Of a stretch of DNA of 64,000 nucleotides, positions 1-11,403 are shown in pieces. The notes below the pieces were generated by a model. That model made no database searches. It saw only the letters and a list, made by a program, of their open reading frames with translations, and had not been told where the DNA came from. The stretch comes from Owenia fusiformis. Its lineage: Eukaryota; Annelida; Polychaeta; Sabellida; Oweniidae. Location of the stretch: positions 10,704,150-10,768,149 of the forward strand of contig CAIIXF020000002.1 in assembly GCA_903813345.2 (NCBI GenBank), given 5' to 3'. The translations under genes were made by a program, and so were the position numbers. Position 1 is the stretch's first letter, and each line of letters starts with the position of its first letter.

Positions 1-709
1 GGATTCTAGCAATACTATCCCACATGAATCTACTTGAAACCCTATCAACTTAAGTTCTGAGAAAATGAGGATTATATAAGATATATAAGTTAAACAGGAC
101 ATTTAAGCTAATTAAGGCATTTTAGAAAATTTGGGTTGGTGCTAATAAGAATAGTCCAATGAGGCATTATGTGCAAAATATAAATCATATCTGCAGATGG
201 ACTGAGCCATTTTCTATCCCCCTAACTGAGTTTGATGGGAAAACATTATTCTTGATGTAATGCAAATTATAAAATACATTTCCAAAGATCACATCTCTGT
301 TAATATTATTTTAAATTCCCAATAATGCCAAATACGAAAAATAGACGCAAAAAAAACTACAAGCAGTTGGTCAAATAGTTTATTGTACCTAACTAAACTA
401 AAACAATAAACTACAATAGAAGTTACATAATATTATAATGCGTTAATTAATAGATGTTACGTAATAATACAATAGAAAATACATAACATTACATTGCATT
501 AAAGAAGTTACATAATAGCATATAATATTATGACCTCCCAGTTTTAGTTTAATTTCAGTTGAAATAGATTTAAATTATAGAGGTTGCCATCTGGTTCTGC
601 AGTTCATGCAAAGGTCATGAACTTTTAATTATGTCTAGATCATCTAATCACTTCAGCTACTGCAGCCAAGCACTAAACATGTACTATTTTTAGCTAATGC
701 TCCCTCAAA
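1..709. other. AT-rich intergenic sequence, no gene seen
   Basis: No convincing exon, RNA gene or complete transposon. Around 365-530 there are loosely repeated tracts built on cataatattat / ttacataata motifs, a degenerate AT-rich repeat. Confidence 0.5.
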
Positions 710-711
710 TA

Positions 712-1172
712 CAGTAGAACATATCTGAACACCTGGCTAATCCGAACACCTCCCAATCTGAACACTTTTTTCAGTCCCGTTTTCCCTCCCATTGACTCCA
801 ATGTTAAAAATGACTTAAAATGTGAACAGTTCCCAATTTGAACAGTGAACAGTCATATTTGAAAAATGTACCTGATAAATCTGAGCACTTTTCATAAAAT
901 TCTTGATGTTTCATACAAAATTGCTCAAATATTGTCATGAAATCAAAACTTGGGAAAAAATCTTGAATGGTCACATTCATAATGGGGCTTCCTAGCATGA
1001 ATTTTCAAATTAAGCTATGTGGTCAAAAGAACCATAAATATTTACCCAGAATGTGTTCACATTTCTTCAAAATCCAGAATATTGCGAATCCAAAAACTTT
1101 GAAATGTGAACACCTCCCACTCTAACACTTTTAGCTTGTCCCAATGGCGTTCGGATTAGACCGGTTTTACTG
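712..1172 (+). mobile_element. pogo-like (Tc1/mariner) MITE, copy 1
   Basis: 461-bp element starting CAGTAGAACATATCTGAACA and ending ACCGGTTTTACTG, flanked by TA on both sides (710-711 and 1173-1174). Interior strings of 'tccgaacacctccca'-type sequence recur. A second full copy lies inverted at 49,713-50,183, and a 5'-truncated copy at 12,220-12,477 is part of the segmental duplication. CAGTARAACC ends with a TA TSD are typical of non-autonomous pogo-group elements. No transposase is present. Family assignment rests on end sequence and TSD only. Confidence 0.75.
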
Positions 1173-1343
1173 TATAAGTGGAGCTCTTTGGTACCTCTAA
1201 AAGTAAATCTACTTGCGAGGTGTTTCACTTATAGAGGTTCATTTCAAACATAAGTCAATTGGTCTTCGGACCACTTACAAAGGGGTTCTTCTAGAGATTG
1301 TTATCTCCATGGAAACAGTTTCAAAGTATTTTCACTTTCACAA

Positions 1344-1594
1344 TCATTTAGGGTTTGGTTTTTTTCGAGTATGTGTCTTGACATGTCTAATGTAATCAGA
1401 GCGTTTTATAATTTTTTTCAAACAAAATTCACATTGATGTAATTTTTCTCCTGTGTGTATTCTCATATGCTCTTTTAGTGTCCTTTTATGATGGTAAGGT
1501 TTGTGGCAAATACCACAGAAGAAGAGTATCTTGTCATCTTGTTGGGGGGAACTGTCAGGAAAAGCCATATCTTTCTGAACTGCTTTGCTGCATT
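1344..1594 (-). CDS. Alternative terminal exon with two C2H2 zinc fingers (duplicate A)
   Basis: Candidate ninth terminal exon of the minus-strand locus. A 3' splice site (tttctttttcag) ends at 1595, and the reading frame continues in phase 1 (G|AA TGC AGC) to a TGA at 1344-1346. About 82 residues follow the junction: a short linker, then CGICHKPYHHKRTLKEHMRIH and CEFC...YIRHVKTH, two C2H2 fingers joined by HTGEKLHQ. Finger 2 is divergent (Ile for the usual Phe, Tyr for the usual Leu). Such fingers bind DNA in the nucleus. The exon has no start codon of its own and must be spliced to upstream coding exons. Its duplicate is at 12,650-12,900. Confidence in the fingers is high; assignment to the distant 5' exons is inference from phase and order. 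Confidence 0.75.
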
Positions 1595-2136
1595 CTGAAA
1601 AAGAAAATAATAAATTGCTCAGATGCGAGTAGGTAGTTACCAGTTCCACCATCAGGTGGCTCATTCGGGTCATATAGCATTGCAGGTATAGGAGAACGTT
1701 TTTTTGTGATTTTATAACATGGGGTCCATGAGGAATCTCCCCAAACTAGAAGTCACATTTTCCCAAAAAATTAAATTTTCAAAGTTCAAGATTATTTCCA
1801 CTCGCATCTAGTCTATTGATTCAAGTATTTCTTCCATTCAATTGTACATTTAATTTAATTTCATAAAACTGTTTTTTTGACAAAATTGCATTTATCTTCA
1901 TTCAACACAGAGGATCTTTACAAGCTACACATTGACAACTTAACAAGTGACCTTGGATGCAGTGACTGTGATAGGTGATATAGTGCACTGCAATGTTCAG
2001 ATTGGCTGGAATCAAACATTCATTGCCTAGCTATGTGTGAATGTTATATATAAACACCTATATTTTGTGCATCTCCTTCACTCTTTTACAGGAGGGAATA
2101 TGAGAGACACAATTTCAGAATTATAAAAACATGAAA

Positions 2137-2290
2137 TAGATAAAACCTGTCTAGTGGAACACTTTTGGTACCTCTAAAAAGCATTCCACTTGGGAGGTGT
2201 TCCACCAAATAAACATGAAGCAAGTTAGTCTTGGGTCTTTGAAGCATTCCACTAAGAGAGGGGCAGGTTTCACTGTTTATCCCATGTTTG
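2137..2290. repeat. Short MITE-like sequence
   Basis: Contains aaaacctgtctagtggaaca near the left edge and gcaggtttcactg near the right. These imperfect inverted ends resemble the pogo-type MITE ends nearby, with 'ggtacctctaaaa' interior text also seen at 1,190. Present in both duplication units. Boundaries uncertain. Confidence 0.35.
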
Positions 2291-2554
2291 AAAATAATAT
2301 CAAGTATTTTGCATATTACGAGTATGTTGCAATCAACTAAATTTACTCTTTTTGAAAAAACAACGACTAAATACTATATATTTCAATATACCAGTTTGTA
2401 TAATTTATTAACAAAAACTATAACTAACTTTCATAGAAAAATGCATCTTAACACACTGCTTGTGCCCTCAATACCAACAGTGTCAAGATATAGGGACAGA
2501 AAATATTGACATTTTAAAAGTACCGTTTTTTTCGTTTGGTTATTATGGAAAGTC

Positions 2555-3545
2555 AAACATGACTATAGATGATGTTTTATGTAGGCATTTATGTATGATA
2601 CTTAACCATACTCTACGAAGAATGGATGATTTTTGTAGGCATTTATGTATGATACTTAACCATACTCTACGAAGAATGGATGATTTTTGTAGGCATTTAT
2701 GTAGGCATTCTTAAAACACGTTACTTTGCCTTAAAACGTTACTTTATTGGACTTTAACTTTTCTCCTCGAAGAATGGATGATTTTATATTAAGCATTTTC
2801 AAAACACAGTACTTTGCCAATAAAACGTTACTTTATTGGATTTTAACTTTTCCCCACAAAAGCCGGAATGTATGATTTTTTATGAAGGCATTCTTAAAAC
2901 ACGATAATTTGCCTTAAAAACGTTACTTTATTGGTCTCTAACTTTTCTCCTCGAAGAATGGATAATTTTTAGGTAAGCATTTTCAAAACACAGTAATTTG
3001 CCAATAAAACGTTACTTTATCGGACTTTAACTTCTCCCCACAAAGAATGTATGATTTTTTATGTAGGCATTCTTAAAACACGTTACTTTGCCTTAAAAAC
3101 GTTACTTTATTGGACTTTAACTTTTCTCCTCGAAGAATGGATGATTTTATATTAGGCATTTTCAAAACACGTTTCTTTGCCTTAAAAACGTTACTTTATT
3201 GGACTCTAACTTTTCTCCTCGAAGAATGGATGATTTTTAGGTAGGCATTTTCAAAACACAGTACTTTGCCGATAAAACGTTACTTTCGTGGACTTGCGTG
3301 GACTCTTAACTGTTTCCATGCCAAGTTGTTAAAACACGTTACTTGGCCAGTTTATTCCTTCAAGTGTCGAGCATTTTAGCCTGGCATTTTTAAAGAGCGT
3401 AACTTTGGCCGATTTCCGTAACTTTCTTGTAATCTTAAGTTTTCCTCCATCGAGCGTTGGTAAATTTTAGGTAGGCATTTTCAAAAAGCGTTACTTTGGC
3501 CCTTTTCAGTTACTTTCTTAGAGCCCATGCTTTCTTGGACTTAAA
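2555..3545 (+). repeat. Left-arm tandem array of the foldback element (~90-bp units)
   Basis: Roughly eleven degenerate units, each with 'aaaacacgttactttgcc', 'aaaacgttactttattgg' and 'tcctcgaagaatggatgat' blocks, decaying toward the inner end. They are the reverse complement of the right-arm units. Confidence 0.85.
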
Positions 3546-5049
3546 CTTTTTTCGATGTGTAACTTGAAAATCTTGTCAGTGAGTGGTATTACTAATTATT
3601 GTAAAAGATAATATGGACCATAGTGTAAAGAGAGGCTAGTCGTGTTTTTCCATCTATTAATTCACAACGAATCAAATGACCATATTTAAACAGTTTATGG
3701 AAAAATAGAAACTTTTGTACAATGCCTAACTTTTGTTTTGGTTTGTTTCGTAGTTCGATGATCTTCCATGTTATTTTCGAAATAATAACATGGATGAAAC
3801 TCCCTAAATAGGTACAGCTTAACTGCACGTTATACCTAACTATCTGTAATATACAATAGTTACGTCTTGTACGTATGTTTATATTTTTTTCATTTTCTGT
3901 TGCAATATGTTGGTTGCTTATTTAACGTTCAATGTACTCAATTAGGCGGTTAAAAGACCAAAGTGGATCCTTTTTCATGAATGTACGTTAATTTATAGAT
4001 TAGTTTAGCCGATAACAGTGTTGAATTACTTCAGAGTTGCAATTTTAGCGATTCATACGATAAAAGATCGATTCATCCCAAACACCCACTTTACCGGAAG
4101 ACGCTCTCTGACGTCCGCGCCATTTAGGTCACTTATAACATGGCATTATTTTTCACTTCCCTTTATTAGTACGTTTGAATGCAACAATCTTAGACATTGA
4201 TGCAACAATTTTGACCCTCTTTCCAAAACAAATATTCTTCTTTTCTTCATCCTAGGTCTGATGGTGCATCTTGTTTATTCGATCTTGTTGTGCCAAGTCA
4301 TGTTGTATGATACTGAGCGACATCTTTATAAAACACAGTTTTCAATCCGACTATAAGTATGAGTAATTCATAAAGATGTCGTTCGCTTCAACTACATCTC
4401 ATAAATGTCGAACTAAATCACTAGTTTTCAAGAGTCTTTCAAGAATTATATACACATTGTATTATTAAAAACACGAGCTAACAAACAATACAATCGTTTG
4501 CATCAGAATATCAATGTATTTTTCCATTTAATATTGCACTGTGGTCTTTTGACTGCTTTTTATCGACTGACGGAGACAAAACTGAAGTTCGTCAAAATGC
4601 GATTCAAAATCATCTATTGAGTACTTTGAAATTAAAAAATAAGCAATCAAATGACCATATTGCAACTATATTTGGACAAATAGAAACCTATGTACAAGGC
4701 CTAACTTTAGTATTTCAGATAGTTACAGCAAACGTGTGGCATTCAGTAATTTATTGAGTTTCATCCATGTTAATTTTTCGAAGTGTCTGGAGTACCTTAA
4801 AATTTAAGGCTCTTTAGCCAAAATGCTAAAGAGCCTTAAAATTTAAGGCTATTTAGCTGTGAACATAGTGTTTATGCTAGAGAGCCTTTGTGTTTATAAT
4901 CCGTGTTTATATTGTTTTTTATTGAAGTTCGTCATCTAAACAATAAAACAACACTCTTGAAAGTTTTTCAACCCAGAATGCCACTTAAAAATTTCACACA
5001 TGTATATCACTATAGAGTTGCAAAACAAATTAATCCAATCATGGAAAAA

Positions 5050-5121
5050 CACTCTGGTATAGTGGTTAGGGTGCTAGCTCTCCACTTTTGCGGCGTGGGT
5101 TCGATTCCCGGACGGAGCACT
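5050..5121 (+). tRNA. tRNA-like pseudogene or SINE head inside the foldback
   Basis: Sequence has a tRNA A-box-like tract (tatagtggttagggtg) and a perfect B box (ggttcgattcc), followed by a T run at 5,122. CTCTG near the 5' side can pair with CGGAG near the 3' end, giving about five acceptor pairs, but the outermost two pairs fail and the anticodon arm does not fold well. Probably a tRNA-derived SINE head or decayed tRNA, not a functional tRNA. Confidence 0.5.
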
Positions 5122-6236
5122 TTTTATTTTGAATAACAAGCCGGAAGTTTGTTCTCTGAGGTCCGGAAATCATGTACACACTTTTTTCTAGAATTCTTGG
5201 GCTTGCTCCATCGCTCAATCATCAATGTTTAATCAAATTAATCACTTGTATTGGCTTTGCTATAGTCACGAGAATACAGGGAATCCCATTTTATGATGGC
5301 AAAATGTATGATGAAGACCTGGGGATGAAAAAGGATCTTGTTTCTTCTAGATCAGCACATCTTGACGCAGTTTATCGTGAATGCAGGGACATCAGCCCAG
5401 GGACATCACAGAATTCACTTCCAAATCTATTGCCCATTAGATTTCAATGCTGATTTTAGAATTTTTCACTTGACGAGATATTTTTGCATAATATTTTCCT
5501 CACGAGTGAGAATTTAAGCACATCGATGAGAGAGCACAAAGAAAATTTACAGTACAAGAGGTGAACTGTCGAGGAAACACCGGGTGGAAACAGCGGCTTA
5601 TGCAACACAACAACAACATTTTTATCCTAGCCTCCAATCCATCAATAAATGTCTATACATCAAAATATTTACTAAACGGACGTTGCGATTTATAGTGGAT
5701 AAAATGGTAAAAATAACTTTTTTCTGGCTATATACGTGATTGCCTGGTCTTACACCTTCTCTGGTGAACCAGAGACATATATTTTCGATATATGCATGAA
5801 CGGTCCGCTCAAAAGTCTGTTATGTATCACCGATTTTAGGCTAGCATCAAAGTCATCAATAAATGTGACTCTCAGACATTTTTACGTGATTGCCTGGTTT
5901 TACACCTTCTCTTCTCTGGTGAACCTATTTTCGATATATGCATAAAGGTCCATTCAAAGTCAACGTTTGAACCTTAAAAAGTCAAATTTAGACTGAGGAC
6001 TGAAAAGATTTTAGAACGTTTATTTTTCCCGGTAGACCGGAAGTTAATTTATGAGTCGAGTAAAAAGTGATTATGTTCTGTTTATGAAGTGGGGAAGTCA
6101 AAACAGTACTAATAGAAGTCATAGTAAGCATTCAAAGATTATTTAAAACCATTTAAAATTAAATCGACGGCAAAATTGAATTGACTGAAATCTTTATATG
6201 TTTTCTTCTTCATCTTCTTTGCGGACCTCAGAGAAG

Positions 6237-6821
6237 GGTTGTACTAAATACCACCTAGGTGCCCCACACCTAGGTGCCCCCATTGAAATGCCTTACTGGC
6301 ATATTTTACTACTTTATTTCAAGCTAACATCTTTCCAAGTGTTTAATGGTACATAATAAAGTATTTTTATGGAACTTGTGTAGATATTTCTGTTTGTCAT
6401 TATCTTTTTAATTGTCTTGAAAATTTTGATCGTTGTCAAAAAGGCCATTTGTTAGGATAATATTTCATTAATTGCCCACTAAAAATGCCACAAATTCACT
6501 ATATTAGCAACTCAAGTAAGAACAATAAATATATTTCAAATATAACATTTTAGCATTAAAACAGTTTTATTACTACAAATAAGTGACCATACATACATGA
6601 ACAAAATTCCGGGTGGCCATCTAACAATAAATCTTTTTACATTTCATTGCACTATTTTACATTTCTTTGCAATATTCTCGACTACAAATTATTATTTCAT
6701 GTCTATATGTCAAGTTAATATGACAAAGGAAATAATACTATATTTAAAATGTGTATGTGGTTTAAAATGGAATTATAAATCCAGGTGCCCAAGGGGACAC
6801 CTAGGTGGTATTTAGTAACAT
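6237..6821. mobile_element. Nested MITE with 11-bp flanking repeat
   Basis: Ends are inverted: gttgtactaaataccacc at the left and ggtggtatttagtaac at the right, followed inward by cctaggtgccc on both sides. CCTCAGAGAAG flanks the element at 6226-6236 and 6822-6832. Removing the element and one repeat rejoins a continuous sequence. A 9-11 bp TSD is consistent with a Mutator-like MITE. It is nested within the foldback interior. Confidence 0.7.
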
Positions 6822-7019
6822 CCTCAGAGAAGACACTCCCGGTTTAATAATCAGTGATTTTATCGATCAAAAAATATTTCTTTTTGAATTTGTCCGATAT
6901 CTGCTAGTATGGTATGTATATTTGTGCTGATTTGTTAAATTACAAAATAGGTTGGGTATAGAATATGTCAAAGTCGTTTGATCTTGTCCCAGAAGCAATA
7001 TTTCGTCATTTCTGTCGCC

Positions 7020-7175
7020 TGGAATTCCTTTAAGGCTCTCTAGCAGAATTGGCTATCAAAATGCTAAAGAGCCTTAAAATTTAAGGCTCTTTAGCCGAAA
7101 TGCTAAAGAACCTTAAAATTTAAGGCTCTTTAGCATTTTGGCTAGAGAGCCTTAAATTTTAAGGCTCTCCAGGCG
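7020..7175. repeat. Palindromic cluster of 'aaggctctttagc' motifs
   Basis: Several inverted and direct copies of taaggctctttagc / gctaaagagccttaaaattt. The same motif pair occurs at about 4,795-4,885. These form strong hairpins inside the foldback interior. Confidence 0.7.
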
Positions 7176-7399
7176 CGGCCTTAATTTTTAGTGTCGAAAA
7201 TGTCATGGCAGAGAAGCATCGAAATATAAGAGGCCACACATATGATAGCTAACTACAAAACAAACCAAAATATACAAAAGTTAGGCCTCGTACAATTGTT
7301 TCTACTTTTACAAAATACTGTTCAATATCGTCCTTTGATTCCTTATTTTTTACATTCAAAATACTCAATCGGGCAAAAAAAGCTGAAGTCCAAGAAAGT

Positions 7400-9130
7400 A
7401 ACGGAAAAGGGCCAAAGTAACGCTTTTTGAAAATGCCTACCTAAATTTCACCAACGCTCGATGGAGGAAAACTAAGAGTACAAGAAAGTTACGGAAATCG
7501 GCCAAAGTAACGCGTTTTAAAAACACCAGGCTAAAATGTTCGACACTTGAAGGAATAAAGTTAAAAGTAACGTTTTACTGGCAAAGTACTGTGTTTTTAG
7601 AATGCCTACATAAAAAATCACCCATTATTCGAGGAGAAAAGTTAAAGTCCACGAAAGTAACGTTTTATCGACAAAGTACTGTGTTTTGAAAATGCCTACC
7701 TAAAAATCATCCATTCTTCGAGGAGAAAAGTTAAAATCCAATAAAGTTACGTCTTTAAGGCAAAGTACTGTGTTTTGAAAGTGCGTGCATAAAAATCATC
7801 CATTCTTCGTGGAGATCAGTTAAAGTACAATAAAGTAACGTTTTAAGGCAAAGTAACGTGTTTTGAAAATACCTGCATCAAAAATTATCCATTCTTCGTG
7901 GAGATCAGTTAAAGTCCAATAAAGTAACGTTTTTAAGGCAAAGTAACGTGTTTTAAGAAGGCCCTACATAAAAAACCATCCATTCTTCGTGGAGTATGGT
8001 TAAAGTCGAATGAAGTAACGTTTTACTGACAAAGTACTGTGTTTTGAAAATGCCTAATATAAAATCATCCATTCTTCGTGGAGATCAGTTAAAGTCCAAT
8101 AAAGTAACGTTTTTAAGGCAAAGTAACGTGTTTTGAAAAGACTACACAAAAATTCATCCATTCTTCGTGGAGAAAAGTTAAAGTCCAATAAAGTAACGTT
8201 TTTAAGGCAAAGTACTGTGTTTTGAAAATGCCTGCATAAAAAGCCATCCATTCTTCGTGGAGTATGGTTAAAGTTGAATAAAGTAACGTTTTACTGACAA
8301 AGTACTGTGTTTTGAAAAGACTACACAAAAATTCATCCATTCTTCGTGGAGAAAAGTTAAAGTCCAATAAAGTAACGTTTTTAAGGCAAAGTACTGTGTT
8401 TTGAAAATGCCTGCATAAAAAGCCATCCATTCTTCGTGGAGTATGGTTAAAGTTGAATAAAGTAACGTTTTACTGACAAAGTACTGTGTTTTGAAAAGAC
8501 TACACAAAAATTCATCCATTCTTCGTGGAGAAAAGTTAAAGTCCAATAAAGTAACGTTTTTAAGGCAAAGTACTGTGTTTTGAAAATGCCTGCATAAAAA
8601 GCCATCCATTCTTCGTGGAGTATGGTTAAAGTTGAATAAAGTAACGTTTTACTGACAAAGTACTGTGTTTTGAAAATACCTAATATAAAATCATCCATTC
8701 TTCGTGGAGATAAGTTTAAGTCCAATAAAGTAACGTTTTTAAGGCAAAGCACCGTGTTTTGAAAATGCTTACATAAAATTCATCCATTCTTCGTGGAGTA
8801 TTGTTAAAGTCGAATAAAGTAACGTTTTACTGACAAAGTATTTTGTTTTGAAAATGGCCTACATAAAAAATCATCCATTCGTAGAGATCAGTTTAAGTCC
8901 AATAAAGTAACGTTTTTAAGACAAAGTAACGTGTTTTAAGAATGCGTACATAAAAAGCATCCAATCTTATTAGAGAAAACTTAAAGTCTATTAAGGTAAC
9001 GTTCTAAAGGCAAAGTAACGTGTTTTAGAAATGGCTACATAAAAAATCAAAAAAATCATCCATTGACAATGAACGAACGTTTTAAAGGCAAAGTAACGTG
9101 TTTTAAAATGCCTGCATAAAACATAATCTA
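7400..9130 (-). repeat. Right-arm tandem array of the foldback element (~90-bp units)
   Basis: About 19 units in the opposite orientation to the left arm, with 'catccattcttcgtggag' and 'aataaagtaacgttttta' blocks. Between about 8,149 and 8,690 two alternating unit types form a nearly identical 179-bp dimer repeated three times. Open frames across this array are by-products of the repeat. Confidence 0.85.
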
Positions 9131-9476
9131 TTCTTCGTAAAGATAATGATTATATCACCAGGTTTCAACAGCCAAGGTAGCCAACGTTCCTTAATTACTT
9201 TTCATAATAACAAAACGAAATAAACAGTACTTTTAAAATGTCAATATTTTTTGTCCCTATATCGTGACATATATACTCAATACCCATTGCAAATGTCCCA
9301 TCCAGTCCAGCCATCACAACAGATATTTAACCATAATCTCTCATAATCTCTTGTTATTTGGTTGAGTATACCTTTGGCATTTGGTAGATTTCCCAATTTT
9401 TTGTCTAGAAAGAATTTTCAACCTATAGACATCAATGTGATCTTTAATGGTCTGGGTGTCAGTCCCTTGATCTTGC

Positions 9477-9975
9477 TTACTGACAACCTCTTGTATGATC
9501 ATTTATATACTCTTCATTTGAATGTATTTCTTTGATTTTAATTGTTTGTTCTTTCAAAGGATTTTCTCTTCTCTCCTTTAAGTCCTGTTCAGTTATACCC
9601 ATTGCAAAAATGAGTTCCTCATTACATTCAATTTTCCTCCATCTTTTGGGTAGGAGTGACTTATCTTGATAGACAGTAACCGCAGGTTTCACTAATACTG
9701 CATTTATATTGGTCACGACTGAACATTTCACTGTATTGTCCGCAGCAATATTCCAACTCTGACCTACAATCTGTTCATCGTAAAATGAAACAATTAAATC
9801 CCCAGGTGGACAGGGTGGGGGTTCAGATGACTGCCTGCTATGCCAGTTCTTCAATGTTCGGCCTATGCCACATGGGAGAAGTTTTCCAAGGATGTCACTT
9901 GCTAAATGACTTTGTGTTACTGAATTGATGATGAGACTAGCAAGGAAGGACATTGGACCAATAAAACGGACTTTA
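9477..9975 (-). pseudogene. Fragment of an unrecognised protein, copy A
   Basis: Open frame of about 165 residues from 'VRFIGPMSFLASLI' to a stop at 9,477. I do not recognise the family with certainty. It includes 'LLPCGIGRTLKNWHS' and 'GDLIVSFYDEQIVGQSWNI', a pattern I associate loosely with transposon-encoded proteins of invertebrates. The duplicate at 13,942-14,440 keeps the same frame and length. An AG before TCCGT would give the phase-1 junction used by the neighbouring terminal exons, but its polypyrimidine tract is poor. It could be a tenth terminal exon or transposon debris. Confidence 0.4.
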
Positions 9976-10010
9976 ACCAATGAGACTATTTTTTCAATAA
10001 TAATTATTAT

Positions 10011-10556
10011 TTCCATGCCGTGATACTCGTTCTCTCATTGGTCAATTAGATACCATGTGACTAAAAATATATAGAGGTATTCCTTGTCTCCCTGCTTAGA
10101 AAATGTGTGAAGAGTGTATTCACTAAAAATGACGTCATTTTAATTGAATAAATAGTGGTATTCACTAAAAATGACGTCACATCACTGAATTCCCGGGAAT
10201 TTAGTAAAAAGTATTTTCATCCGATATGACAGACGGTGAAGTTGTATCACAAAGTCCTCCCAAGAAAAGGTTCAATACTGTATAACAAACGCTGGATAAT
10301 GATTTTACAAATGTATTCAAAATGTCAACTAATGAAAGCACGAAGACTACGAATCTAATTTTTATATATTATGGTGTGACAGAGATCGTGAATTATAACA
10401 GAATATCGGCAAACCTTTGGAAATACGTTGGAACTAAACGTCATTTCATAACAATTTTGTGTACTTGTAACTTTAATACTAGTATTATGTGCTGCGGTGA
10501 ATACACCTTCAGAAATATATTCAGATATTCAACTCCACAGAATTCAATATTTGTAC
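10011..10556. mobile_element. ~546-bp insertion present only in duplication unit 1
   Basis: Unit 2 reads continuously across this point (near 14,470). In unit 1 the insertion is bounded by possible ATTAT repeats. It contains two copies of 'tattcactaaaaatgacgtca' (around 10,117 and 10,153) carrying TGACGTCA palindromes. No TIRs or coding sequence recognised. Family unknown. Confidence 0.6.
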
Positions 10557-10987
10557 ATTATCTTAAATGAATAATTGTATCCGGGCACGAAAATGTCCAC
10601 CTTTCACATAATCAAATATTTCAGTAATGTCATCTCCTGCTAATTCACCAAGATGTTCCAGGCGTTCGCTTCTCTCTTTGCAAGGGATTTCAGCGAGAAC
10701 ATTTATAAGCAGGCTTAGGCGTCATGTGCTCATATACATCACATCGTCAACAGAAATATTAACCAGACTACAGTATTTCTTCTTCTTGAGGGGCCCCTCT
10801 TGATCGTTGGCTGATTGTTGTCCTTATGGCATACCCAGCAATTATCTGAGTGCAGTGAAAACTGTTTAAAATCAGGTTTTGGAAGTATTTTATATTCTTT
10901 TCTCGCTTGTTTGGATCATCTATAATGCATACATAAGTTTTAGTGTGAGCTACACTCAGCTACACATTGAATTTGGATGTATACTTA

Positions 10988-11403
10988 GGGGAGGCATCAA
11001 AAGATCAATGTCTGATAGAAAACTAAATAAATCTAGTTTGGGGGGGGAGGGGGTCAAAGCTATTTCAGTTTGCTATCCGACAAATTTCAACATTTAAATT
11101 TTTCGCAATTTCGACTCGTAATGCCTTGGAATGGTTTAAAAATAAAGACTTTACCAGATGCCTTCTTCACCAAGATGCATGCAACATGGAATATTATGCC
11201 TATTGTTGTTGGCACATGTTTTAAGAATCATAAATAAGTTATAGTACTGGCCCCATGAAAGTCCAAATTGAGTCGCTAAAACATGTGAAAAGTCCGCGAT
11301 CAACTTTCATTGTATTTAGTTTTGAGGGGGAGGGGGGGGGGATCCAACTCAAAACTAGATTTATTTAGTTTCCTATCAGACATTGAACTTTTGATGCCTC
11401 CCC
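10988..11403. mobile_element. Harbinger-like MITE with TTA target duplication
   Basis: 416-bp insertion with inverted ends of about 50 bp: GGGGAGGCATCAAAAGATCA left, and right TTGATGCCTCCCC. Flanked by TTA (10,985-10,987 and 11,404-11,406). Unit 2 has a single TTA at the matching site (near 14,899), so the empty site is visible. A 3-bp TTA TSD and G-rich ends fit PIF/Harbinger. Contains a poly-G tract next to each TIR. Confidence 0.8.

Larger units (their letters stand above)
2476..9275. mobile_element. 6.8-kb foldback transposable element with 9-bp TSD
   Basis: The ends are inverted: left about 2,482-2,550 contains gatatagggacagaaaatat, and the complement of right 9,200-9,270 contains gatatagggacaaaaaatat, followed on both sides by cattttaaaagtac and more. 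Behind these ends each arm is a tandem array of about 90-bp units in opposite orientation (left about 2,555-3,545, right about 7,400-9,130). Unique inverted segments follow (about 3,640-3,790 versus about 7,240-7,340). The flanks carry CTCAATACC at 2467-2475 and 9276-9284, and duplication unit 2 holds a single CTCAATACC at 13,752-13,760, an empty site. A 9-bp TSD with long tandem-repeat TIRs recalls Drosophila Foldback and Mutator-like elements. No transposase frame was found in the interior, so it is probably non-autonomous. Confidence 0.85.

Noticed and set aside
8054-8752. Overlapping long open frames on the minus strand with MDGFLCRHFQ-type repeats
   Set aside because: They are translations of the ~90/179-bp foldback tandem repeats, occur in shifted overlapping copies, and have no start context or family features.
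7400-9130. CRISPR-like regular repeats
   Set aside because: Units are head-to-tail without unique spacers, belong to an inverted transposon arm, and the genome is animal.
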